Origin: Microvelia longipes
Lineage: Eukaryota > Arthropoda > Insecta > Hemiptera > Veliidae
Assembly (NCBI GenBank): GCA_018340805.1
Contig: JACMZG010000004.1
Location: 1 to 64,000 of the forward strand
Reading direction: 5' to 3'
DNA length: 64,000 nucleotides
Every line of letters starts with the position of its first letter. The first letter of the stretch is position 1. The notes beneath the pieces were generated by a model. It saw only the letters and a list, made by a program, of their open reading frames with translations, searched no databases and was not told where the DNA came from. A program made the translations under genes and the position numbers. Positions 12,501-24,900 of the stretch are shown here, in pieces.

Positions 12501-15500
12501 ATAGTTTGAAGCTATGTCAACAGTTTTTTCCTGGTTTTTTTATTGGGAGTATTATGTATGTGCGCCATGAGTCAGGGATTTGTTGAGAAGTCCAAAATAT
12601 TATTAAATATATTTAAAAGAAATTTGTTTTGATATGTTGGTAAGTGATGTATCATGTCATAGTGTATATTATCAAAGCCGGGAGCAGTATTTACTGTGCT
12701 TTATTGCAGCATTTTAATTCATTTGATTGTAAAAATTTCGGTCAGTATGTGATTATTATTGGTTGGATATAGGGTGGAGTTATGTTGGTAACTGACGGAG
12801 GGGCAAGTTTGTCCATAAAGTCTTCAAAGCCATGGTCTGTATTAGTATGGGAGTCATTAATTTCAGTTTTGTTTATTTTTCTAAAAGATTTCCAAACAGA
12901 AGATGGGGAATTTTTTGTAAAGTTTAAGCTGTCACAATATTTTTTCCAAACCACTTTTTGTTTATGTTTTAATGTTCGTCTAAATTTAGCATTTGCTCTT
13001 TTGAAACTAATAAAAGTTTGTAGTTAGGGTTAGTATTGTAATTTTGGTAAGATTATAACGATCGTTTTTAGTTTGTTCACAACTAGAGTCCCACCAATGA
13101 ATTAAATTAGGGTACGGAATTGAAGTAATTTTACGTTTCTTTATTTCAGGGATAGATTTTTGCATGCGTCGTTAATGTCTTGTATAAATTCATCGTAAGT
13201 TGGTTGGATGTGAATTATCTAATACTTTTTTGTGTCAAAGTTAGTAAGGTGTCATGGTATTCTGTCCAGTTAGCTTTATCAATATTCCAGCGTCTTGCTG
13301 GATACCTGTATAGTTTAGGTATATTAAAAGAGTTTGTTTCAATTATTATAGGGAGGTGGTTGGAACCATGGGGGTCGTCTAAAATTGTCCATGTAAAGTC
13401 CGTTGCAATATTGTTAGAAAGCTAGAGAAAGGTCAATTACAGAGTTAGTTTTTTGATTTATTTTGGGTATTAGGGTTGGTTTGTGATTGTTAAGAAACAA
13501 TTGTATTGGTATCATCAATTGCTGTCAGTAAGTTGTCTCCTTTTAAGTCACTATAAGTACATCCCATGCCGTGTGATGGCTGTTAAAGTCTCCTAATATT
13601 AGGTATGGGGTGGTTAAAGAGTTGAATAAATTAAGCCATTGGTTGTCGTTATTTTATTTGTTGGTGGGTTGTATAATGAAATTATATTTATGTGAGTGTT
13701 TATATGTTATTTGTATTCCTATAATGTCTGTGTGTATGTGTGGTAGGTTATGGAGTGGTTTGTACTGTATATTAGATTTAATTAATATTGCGACTCCACC
13801 ACCCTTTCTGTCGTCTTGTCTGTTAAAAGATAGTAAATTATATCCTTTAAAGGTGATATTAGTTTGTTTGTCAAACCATGTCTCAGAAAGACATGCTATG
13901 TCAATATTGGATGTAAATAAGAGGTGTTCAAGAGAATGTTTTTTGTTTTTTGCTGACCTAATGTTCCACTGCAGTATCCTGAATGCTCGCAAGTTAAACT
14001 TGCGAGCATTCAAGACACTGCAGTGGTTGTTTGTCTTGTTAAGAGGCCAAGACATGTTATGGTGAGTTGAGTTAGAATGATTAAGTTTTTTATAGTATTG
14101 TCGTCTATGTGAGTTTGTGTAATGTTTGTGTGTAATTGTAAATATTGTTTTGTTACTTCAGTTATAATGTTTATTATATGTTGGTGATTAATGTCAATAT
14201 TATAGTTTTCAGTATGAGTCATTGGTTTATAGGGATTTGACTGTATCAGTCCTCCCGGTGTTTGTTTGGGGTTTATAGGGGTGTGTATATATAGTTTATT
14301 GTCGGGGGCTATATGATAAAGTTTTTGGCGCTTAGGATTATTTTTGGGGATTGGTAAGGTTTGTATTTGATATTTGCGTGATTCAGTATTTATGGTTAGG
14401 TTGGGAATAGTTTCAGTTGGTTCGGATTGAAGGACTGTTGCATATGTTTTGTTACTAATTTGTAATTTTGCCTCGCCGAAAGATATATTATTTTGTACCA
14501 TAGTTTTCTTTATGCTTTTTTGTATTTTAAATTCAGGACAGTCTTTTAAGTTTGTTGTCTTATGTCCTTGTTTACAGTGAATACATTTGGGGGAAGTTAT
14601 TTTAGGGCATTGTTGTATCTCGTTTTTATCATTTATTCCATGAGTTGAAGGGTTTAACCCGCATGTTTCACAGCGGGTAGAACCTTTGCAATCAATTTCT
14701 CTATGTCCAAATCGGAGACAATTTTGACACTGTATTACTCGGGGAATGTACGGTTCAATTGGGCATCTCACAAAGTGTAGATAAGCGTAAGGTGGTAATG
14801 ATTGGCCTCTAACTGTTATAAATATTGATTGTGTGGGGATAAATTTTGGTGTATTGTTGTCAATCACTTTTCTTGTTATTCGTTTAACGTTAATTAGTTT
14901 TATATTTGTATTCTGAAAATTCATATTTTGTAAAATTTCTGATTCTGTTAAGGATTGCTCAATTAAAAATTGAGCAATTTTTTGGATTAAAAATCCAAAA
15001 AAGCACAGTCAACTTAATATTAGAGAAAAAAGTACTATGACAAAGTAAGTTTGGTGACATGAGTTCTAAATTGTGGCAGAGAGACCATAAATGGGTTGAT
15101 GTCAGAAAAGTACTGATCAAAAATGCTCATTGCTTGAAACATAGAGCTGCTCTGTCTGTACAGCGTTCTATGGAAGGGTGAGCTAAAAAGATTATGACTC
15201 CTCGACTCTCTACTCAGAACTCTAAAATTACACCTGCTCAACAGATTGGGAACATCGTAATCTCCTTGTATCATTTTAAATAAAATGCTATGGTTATTAA
15301 ATACATACAGAAAAATTAAGCACACATTGGATTCATAAGCAACGAAGCATGCACTTCAAAGAAAATTTGCCTGGCTTGTGGACCTCCGCTTAAAAATTAT
15401 TTTCAAGTTATAAACTTAAATACAGTCAATTAGACAATAAAAAATGAGTGCTGGTACCAAGATTCGAACCCAGGAGCCCTAGCTTTGTGTAGTCTTATCG

Positions 15501-18500
15501 ACTCTGGACCGGTTTTTTTTGGATCCAGCTCCTCAAAAACATAGAAAACAACATCCTACTTGAAAATGATTTTTTATTAACCTTTATTTTGGTTTTCTGA
15601 TATTTTTCAGTTTTTTTTTCAAATTTTTGGTCTTATTGACTTTGGACTGGGTTCTTTGATTCAGCACCCAAAAAAACATAAATTTGCAAAAAAATCTGAA
15701 ACCAGGATTTCAACTGAGTAATCCTTTTCAGGTGTTTTTAAGACCTCTTGACTGGTTTTCACAAAGTTGTATGTGTGTGTGTCTATTATCATCATAGCTC
15801 CCTCCGTACTTATGCTAGAGCAATTTTTTGTAGTTGTGCAGTACAGAAAATATTTTTTATATGACTTTAATAACTGGAAATAATGACTCAGGAAAAAAAT
15901 AAAAATTTATAAAACACAGAAAAATGTTTCCATCTATTTGAGATTTGGTACACATGTAGTCATATGAGACTTCAAGTGAAGTCTTATCCTTACAAGTGAA
16001 GCGTGTCCGAAGACATGTTGTACTATTTTTGGCGATTTTATATGCTAAGACGAGAAAATGAGTCCAAAGTAGTGAGGATGAGCGTAGCGAATCTGATGAG
16101 GTGATGACAGGTTCAGAGGTACTTTGTACATAATTTTCCTCATTTGAGCTGTAATTCAATGAAACATTCTGTTTACAGGTGATTGAAATGGATTGTATCA
16201 ATATCCTATGTGATATGCTAACCTTCAATATTGGTTCTCCTGAGGCCCAAGACACAGCTGTTCATATTTATATAATATTAGGATTATTAGCAGACACTGG
16301 TATGTGTGTCCTTTTATTTTACATAAATGCATTTTTACTTTTCCTCATTTATACTGAATGTATATTAGAGGAAAAGTATTGTGTTTGCAAAAAAATCCGA
16401 AACCGGGATGTCTCCGGGATTATCCGTTTTAGGTGTTTTTAAGGCCTCCTGAGTGGTTTTTACAGAGCTGTCTGTCTGTATGTGTGTGTGTGTTATCATC
16501 GTAGCTCCCAGTATATTGATGTTAGAGAGTTGAAACTCTGTAGAAAAATCAATCCACCGCTGTAGTATAGCTATTCAGAAAATATTTTTTATGTCGTCAT
16601 TAACCCGCATTAATGACTCAGCAAAAATTTTGAAAAATTATCAATTTGAAAAAATGATGCGATAAGATTGAGATTTTACAAAAAGAACTTAATAAGTATT
16701 CATGACTTCTTGTCATATATTAATTTATAGTTTTGTATTATTTATATTTAATTAGGTAACACTGTTGTTTATGGAATGTCAAACGTTACTATGGTAATAA
16801 AGTGATAAGTTGATCATGCTTGGATAATAATGTGTGTTAATAGTTAACTATTACTAAGATATTATATGGTGTCAGGTAAGCAAATTATGATACTTTTAGG
16901 TTCAGTTTGATCAAAAGTAACTAATAATTAGATTTTGATCAAGTTTGTTTACAATAATAAAAAAACTAAGTAAATAACTATGGATTCCCTTAAAGCTCCT
17001 GGTCATCTTGTTTTTGATAATTATATCCACGAAAAATGGCCAAAATGGAGGCAAAAGTTTATCCTATATTTAACGGCGACAGGTAAAAAGGAGTCGAAAG
17101 ATGAAAATTTAAAACTAGCGACATTATTGACGTGTATCGGAGATGACGGCCTAGATGTCTATAATACTTGGAATTTAGAGCTAAGTCAACAGACTTTAGA
17201 GGAGGTTTTAAAAAAATTTGATGAGCACTGCACTCCTTCGGTTAATATTCCTGTAGAGACGTTTAAGTTTAATAATTTGAAACAACATGACAGTCAATAA
17301 ATTGATAATTTTGTAACTGAACTAAAGAAACAAGCCAGTTTATGTTTATTTAAATGTGACAGCTGTAAAAAGAGCTATGAGAGCCGAATGGTGAGAGATA
17401 GGTTGATTGTAGGGATGTCGAGTAAAAAGATTCAAGATCAGCTACTTAGAGAAGGAAATGTAGCCCTTGACATGATGTTGGACGCAGCAAGGTCTATTGA
17501 AGCAAGTGTAAAGTACGCTGTTGTTTATGGAATGTCAAACGTTACTATGGTAATAAAGTGATTAGTTGATCATGCTTGGATAATAATGTGTGTTTTTAAT
17601 TATAAGAACTATTACTAAGATATTATACTTCTATTCAATTTTTAATTAGCTTTCCGTGAGCCCAGTAGTTAACTGTTTTTGACAATGTTTTACCATCTTT
17701 GTGGTTTTAACAGATATTATATTAAATTAAATTTGGCTCGCATGTGGCCATCTATAGTCTTCCCTGGGGATATGTTAAAAAAATTGATCGATCCCCCTTA
17801 TCAATTTGGAGGATACTGCTTGCAAAAAAACCCTCCTTTAAGATTTGGGGGTTCTAACCCCAATTATTGCCAACACTTTTCACTCCCAAGGGAGAAAAAG
17901 TTACTCTCTAATTCCAAGAGAGTGAAAAGTGCCTCTTTACTCCCTAAAAACTAGTCAATAAACTTCACATTCCACACCCTCTGAAGATAAAACAATTATA
18001 AACTTGAAAAAATCAAGAAATTTAAATAAACTCTGATTTATTTGAGGTTGATGATTTTCCAAAACATCAACCTTTTTTCTTAACGTCTTTTTTAACATCT
18101 GTTAAAAAATATCAAAACTTGCAACTAGAGTGTCCTGATGTTGTTCCATTGTTATCTGAGGTTGCGGCCGTTTTTAATGTTCTGCTTGTTTGACTTTGTA
18201 GTTTCTGGGACAGCTTTACTGAATGATAAGTTGTGTCAAACGACGGTTAAAATCTTAGAAATGTCCTCTAATGGAGAGCTGAGTGAACTGTGTGTAGAGC
18301 TTCTTCATAGCCAGGCTGAAGATGGTAACTAACTTCCCACTGTGTTTATCTTATCATTGTAGTTAATATGATAGTATAGCACACAGTTATATTCAGTTTA
18401 CAGAGTGGGGAAATAGTTTTGAGTTCACCAATGAGGTTGGCCCGATATGAAATCGTGGGTGTGGTTTAACATCCAGAACTAATCTCATTGGCTCTTTCGC

Positions 18501-18963
18501 ATTATTTTCCCACACTGTCGACTGAGTATAATCATGTGTTTTACTATAGTATTAGAGGCCCTATTGGTTGTATTTTAAAGCACCGAAAAAGCAACCTGAA
18601 CTCCTCTCATTGATAATATAATCAAATAAACAGTGCATCTTTCTAATAACCTGAACAATAGAACGTTTATAATACAAAACAAATCAAATAGTACTAGCTA
18701 TAATCAGACAATGATTGAATTATTATAACCTTATCGCACTCTGGGAAAAGGTTAAAATGAGGTTACACTAACCTTTTGAAGGCCATGAAAACATGTTTCA
18801 ATCCCTCTACAATAATATAGCTCTATGCGGAGAACAACCTGATAATAATCTGAGTAGTTTTTGTCTTGCATGAAACTATGGGTTATTTGGCCAATAAATA
18901 ATGAGTCCAATTCTTTTTTGGTTTTTGTTGACTAGCCAAGGAGATTTATAAAATATATAATAT

Positions 18964-18997
<34 letters not shown>

Positions 18998-21900
18998 CTC
19001 ATTGGCTCCCTCGTATTATTTTCCCGCACTGTCAACTGATTTTAGCCGTGTGTCGTACTATAATTCCAGGATTGAAACCTGGAGTCTACTATTAGAGGTG
19101 GTTTGGAAGGTTTCATATTTTTTTAAGAATATTATTTTAAGGCAACAAAATGCTGATTGAAAATAAATTAATCCAGGCCTCAATTCATTCCCTTCATTTG
19201 TTTATTGTTTTGATGTATTTTTTGAGAAAAAAAAATACTGTGAGCATGATAGACTCCGATTTTATATAGCTGAAGGTAGGACACAGTTGTTTTTAAAAAT
19301 TTTCCTTTTCTTGGTTAGCCTCTAATATATGATTTGTTATTGCAGAGGAAGTGGCCACTTGTCTAGCCAAGGCAGGTCTCTGTGAATTACTGCTGGATCT
19401 GATTGGTAAACACTGGCCCCAGGTAGATGATGATGAGACTAGGAATCTCTTGAAAATGGCTTGTGATCTGATTATTATCATTCTTAATGGAGGTAAACCT
19501 ATCACTGAGAAGTTTAATACCTTATCCCCCCCCCACTTCTATTTTTTCCTGACATTTGAATTCACAGCACCAATTTTGTATGAACCTGTCTTTAATGACA
19601 TTCTAAAGATTGGAAGGAGGTTTGTTTTGAACCAAAGGAAAGTAATCAGAATGAGAAAATGATTCACTGGCCATAGCAAAAGCATTTTGTCTGAATTTAA
19701 CCTCTATTTTTGCAATTAAAGAGTTAATATTATTTGATACTGCCAATTTTTGCAAAACATGAATAGTTGTCTCTCGCACAATTATAAAGAGTAAACTTAT
19801 GTTTTACCTTAGAAGCATTCATTCCTTCCTTGTTCAGTACAACATTATGTTCTGCAGCTAGTTTTGATGTATCTTTGCTTGAAAAAATATTATTTTTGAT
19901 TATTTCTTTTGCTAATATGTTAGGATATCTTGATTTGGGCAGATTAAGAAACTTCACTTTGAGTGCGGGCACTTGGAAGGCTAATTTATAACATCGGAGG
20001 CTTGAGAGCCAGCAAGAATTATATAATTTAAGTGAAGTTTTAATGAAGTAGTGAACATGGGAGGAACGCCTGTTTCCAATGCAAGTGCATAGTTTGGTGT
20101 ATTATTCGGCAATAAAAGGATGTTTTAAAGAAAATAACGCTGTAACTTTCCAAACTATTCTATTTTCTGGGAACCAAAAACTTGACTTCTATAAAGTACA
20201 ATGGTCTGAACCACAGCTTGGAAAATATTAATTTTTTTCTTAAAATGAAATTTATTAAGACTAAAGAAGTGAGACCAAGTTTGATTTATGGCTAGTTTAC
20301 CAGCTGTTAATTTATTGTTGAAATGTTGTTGAAGAGAGAGGTTCCATGATATGGTGATACCAAAATACTTTTATTGATCAACTACTTCAATTTGACTCCC
20401 TTTGTAGAACAATTTTTCAAATTTTTTTGTTTACAATTTTCACGGAAGATGATTATCTTAAATTTTGATAGATTGACAGTTAGGTTCCACATATCACAGT
20501 ACCTCTCTAACTCCAATATCATTTACCTTAAAGCCTTTACATCAGAGGCTAAAATAATTACATCATCAGCATACATGAGGCATTTTATAACAATATTTAA
20601 TACTTGGATGCCTTCAGATAAAGCATCAGGCAAATCATTTATGAATAGGGAAAATAATAAAGGGCTAAGTAAACAGCCTTGTTTAAGGCCCATTAAGGTG
20701 TCAAAGAACTCTGTGATCCTGCCCCTGCACCAAACCGCTGCCTCCGTTTCCGATAATAATTTTTTCAATGCATTTACTATTTTAGACAAAATCCCCTGGG
20801 ATAGCAATTTATAAAACAATGATCCTTTATCAATGGAATCAAAGGCAGCCTTAAAATCAACTAAAAATCCATATAACCTTTGACCCTTGACCCTGGTTTT
20901 AAGTTTCACTATATTAAATAAGTTGAATAAATTATCTATAGTAGAATAATTTTTCCTGAAGCCTGCCTGTGACTCATTGGGAATATTATTATTTTCAACC
21001 CAGGTTTGCAAGCGCTCTAAAATAAGTGCTGTGTATATTTTAAGAAAAACTTCAAGAAATGATATCCCTCGGTAATTAGATACCTCAGAGGAGTCACCCT
21101 TCTTATGCAGAGGAAAAATAATATATCTTTTCATTGACTTAGCTATTTTCTCTCCATTCCACATTCTTTAAAAAATTTTAAGAATACTATTTAGGAATGG
21201 CTCAGGGGCATTTTTGTTATGATATATGAGAACAGAGTGATGATAAACTAAATTATATTGTCAGAATGAAATATAAAATAAATATAAAATTAAAATAAAA
21301 CTTTCTGTCAACAGTTGACAAGACAGCTGCCAACACCTCCCCTCAATTCAGACGACTCCTAACTTCTGTCTTAGTAGACTGAATTGCTGTTTTCCTAATC
21401 CTTTGGTTAGAATATCTGCTTCTTGATTTGAGCTTGGGACATACTGTAATTTTATATCGTTGTTATTGACACATTCTCTTAAGAAATTATATTTCACATC
21501 TATATGCTTCATTCTTTGCATATTTTTAGGATTTGAAGCGACTTTTATACAGGATTGATTATCTTCAAATATTAACGTAGGACTGCATCCTTCTACCTGT
21601 AATTCTCTTAGCACTTTCTGGATCCACATGGCTTCACAGCACGCTCCCGCTAAGGCAATATATTCTGCTTCTGTGGAGGACAAGGAAATCGTTGGTTGTT
21701 TCTTAGTGACCCATATCACTAAGCACCCGAAAACTTTAAACAGATATCCGGTCACTGATTTCCTGTCGGCTGAATCTGATGCCCAGTCTGCATCCGCAAA
21801 TCCTACTAGTGGGTTATCATCAGTTCTAAAAACCAGTTCCTTATCAATAGTTCCTTTTAGGTATCTTAGTACTCTTTTCAAATGATTCCAGTGTTCTTCA

Positions 21901-24900
21901 GTTGCTACTGCTTGAAATCTGCTTAAGTAATTGACTGCAGCACTAATATCTGGTCTGGATGACATGAGAGATACATCAAGCAACCAATTAATTCCTTGTA
22001 TGGGTGATTAGTCACTCTTGATGCTGTTGAATTGTCTAAATTTAATTTGCTTTCCATAGGTGTCGCAATAGGTTTACAATCTTGCATTTGAAATTTAGTT
22101 AATAGTTTTTCTATGTATTTCTTTTGACTTAGTTTTATCACTTCTTTAGTTTTTTCTATTTTTAAGCCCAAAAAACTTTTCAGCTCTCCAAAATCAGACA
22201 TATCGAATTCCGATGAAAATTTTGATTTAATTTCTTTGATATAAGCCTCAGAATTAGAAAATATAAGAACATCGTCTACGAACACAAGTATAAAGCACTG
22301 AATATTGTCTTCAAATTTTGTGTAAAGGCACGAGTCACACTCGGTTCTGTGGAAATTCATTTGATTAACAATAAAGTTATTAAACCTTACATTCCACTGT
22401 CTTGGTGCCTGTTTCAAACCATATAACGAGCGATTTAATTTACAAACTTTATTATTATCATTTTTATCTAGAACTAAACCATCTGGTGGTTTTAAATAGA
22501 TATCTTCTTCTAGATACCCATTTAGGAATGCAGTGTGTACATCCATTTGGTGGATATGGTACCCTCTTTTCAACGCTATAGCTAACAATATTCTGATTGT
22601 GGTCAATTTTACAACTGGTGAATACGTTTCGTTATAATCAAACCCTTTTTCTTGTAAAAACCCTCTTGCTACTAACCTAGCTTTATATTTTAAAATTTCA
22701 CCATTTACGTCTCGTTTGATAGTAAACACCCATTTCGTATCTATGGTTTTACGTCCTGGAGGTAATTCTGTTATCGTCCATGTATTGTTTTTCTTTAAAG
22801 AGTTCAATTCACTGTCCACAGCTTGTTGCCATAATTCCTTATCAGGCCTATGTTTAATGTCATCTATAACTTTTGGAAGGTCTTCAACAAAACTCTCAGC
22901 ACTTAGTGCAAAACATTCAGATTCACTAAGGTTATAACTAAACCTATTTATTTCTGGAATAGAGGACCTGTCTCTTAAATTTGGTGTAGACATCTTATCA
23001 CGACATGGCTGTACCTCTTTACATTCTGCTGTTTTAAAATTTCCTGTATTATGGCTACTTGACTGTGATGGGTCCTCCCCTGAATCAAATGATTTATAAA
23101 GTCAGAAAAATTTGGCATTTCCTTTGACGTGTAGATGTTTTGGAAGACAACATTTCTTGATGTTATTATTTTCCGTTTCTCACTAATCCACAATCTATAA
23201 CCAGTAGATGAATACCCAACCATGATACCCTTTTGAGTTTTTGAGTCTAATTTATCGCGTAATTCTTTTGGAATGAGCGCATATACAGAACAACCAAATA
23301 CTCTTAGATTTTTAACATTTGGTTTCTTTAAATACCAATACTCTGATGGAGTTGTATACTTGACATTGAGAGCTGACGAAGGACTTCTATTTATAAGGTA
23401 CGCATCAGTTTTTACTGCTTCCCCCCAAAGATATTTTGGCAAATTAGCACTAAACAACATAGATCTTGCTCTTTCCAAAAGCGATTTGTTCATGCGTTCA
23501 GCAATACCATTTTGTTGTTTGGCATATTGAACTGTATATTCCACTTGAATGCCATTTTTATAACAAAACTCCTTAAACTCAGTGTGGTATATTCCGTCCC
23601 CTGGTCACACTGAAACCGAGATAACCTAGTACCAAACTGAGCTACAGCCTCAGCATAATAGGCCTTAAAATGTTCAAGCACTTCATTTTTATTTTTCATT
23701 AGGTATATTTTAGTAAACCGAGAATATCGTCAATAAATGTGACAAAATAGTGTTTGCCGTCATAAGTACCTGTTCTTGTTGGACCCCAGACATCAGAATG
23801 ACAGAGTTCGAACACTCTCGCTGACCAAGGTTCATGATACTTATGATAAGGTAATTGATTTTGTTTACCTTGAATACAAGGTTCAAAAAAAAATTATCAG
23901 GTTTACTATTAAGTTTTGGCATACCTTCAACAATATTATTGTTAGCCAATTTAAGCAAATAATCTGAATTTAAATGACCATACCTTTCATGCCATAAATT
24001 AAATTGATTTTGATTTACACTTGCGACTGAGGCTTTGTTGATAATTTGACGTAGGCAAAAATCCATAGAATATAAATGATTTTTCTTTCTTCCAACAGCT
24101 ACCAATTCGTTATTATTGTAAACTTTTACCAGTCCTTTGTGAAATATGACTTTCTTACCTTTTTCTTCTAGTCTTCTTACTGAAAGAAGGTTACACTTTT
24201 AAGAGAGGTACAAACAATACATTTTTTATATTGATAGGAATAATATCGTTTTCCAAAATGCTGTGAACCCTTATGTTTCCAATATGGGTTGCCAATATTG
24301 TATCTTTCTCCTTAGCTGTTCCAATGTAATACGGTTTTTCTAATTTTTTATACGATTCAAAAAGGTTAATGTCATTGACCATTGTATCAGTGGCACTACT
24401 GTCAATATAAAACACTACGTCTGAGCCAGCATGAGACTTTACATTCAAACAATCTGAATATTTATATTTACGAAACTTACGTCTGAATCTTCCTCCTGAC
24501 CAACATTTGCTTTCTTATTATTGTCGATCGCCTTTTCCTTTTGATTGCCTCTCTTGAACCAGCACTTAGTTTCATCATGATTGTTTTTCTTGCAGTATTT
24601 GCATTTCGAAAACTTTCTCCTAAATTTTGAATTTAATCTATTTGAAGTTTGGAAAATATTTGTTTGATTTTCTGACTTTGATTTGTTTATTTGTTTGTGG
24701 TAAGTATCGAGTAATCTAGATTTAACATGTTCTATTGTCAAGAAGTCTGGATCTTGACTCTCTATGTAGTAGTAACTACAGATTCATAAGAGTCTGGCAT
24801 CGTTAATAAAAGATGACATATGACATCTTGTTCTTCAATTTTTGCTCCTGCAAGCTTTAAATTTTCGTATCAGTGTATCAAATCGCAAAAAATATTCCTG

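Larger units (their letters stand above)
10276..15000 (-). mobile_element. I-clade-like LINE, degenerate but near full length
   Basis: A minus-strand non-LTR retrotransposon: ORF1 gag (14010-14924), then ORF2 with endonuclease (13654-14055), reverse transcriptase with LQFADDI near 12010-12030, RNase H with FTDGSK near 11130 and WSPGNEKADHLAK near 10790-10830, and a C-terminal zinc-knuckle-like CHSC...H...C (10314-10712). RNase H downstream of RT is typical of the I group. A T run at 10278-10291 on the plus strand would be a poly(A) tail. ORF2 is broken by many frameshifts. It lies in the intron between exons 2 and 3. Confidence 0.85.
16763..17627 (+). mobile_element. Mini LTR retroelement (TRIM-like) with gag remnant
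   Basis: Direct repeats at 16763-16866 and 17519-17627 (TGTTGTTTATGGAATGTC... to ...AAGATATTATA) are short LTRs of about 105 bp, alike except for a few substitutions and one 8-10 bp variable patch. Directly after the left LTR is TGGTGTCAG, a candidate primer-binding site whose complement CTGACACCA matches the 3' end of tRNA-Leu types. Between the LTRs only a gag region is present. Gag runs straight into the right LTR, so protease, RT, integrase and a clear polypurine tract are missing. No certain TSD. Confidence 0.75.

Noticed and set aside
13610..14065. 151-codon plus-strand ORF
   Set aside because: Shadow of the LINE endonuclease; its apparent similarity to the minus-strand peptide comes from the palindrome at 13966-14026.
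15455..15520. tRNA-like stretch with GGGTTCGAATC on the minus strand
   Set aside because: A good B box, but no matching acceptor stem at the expected distance and no clear anticodon arm. At most a relic of another SINE.
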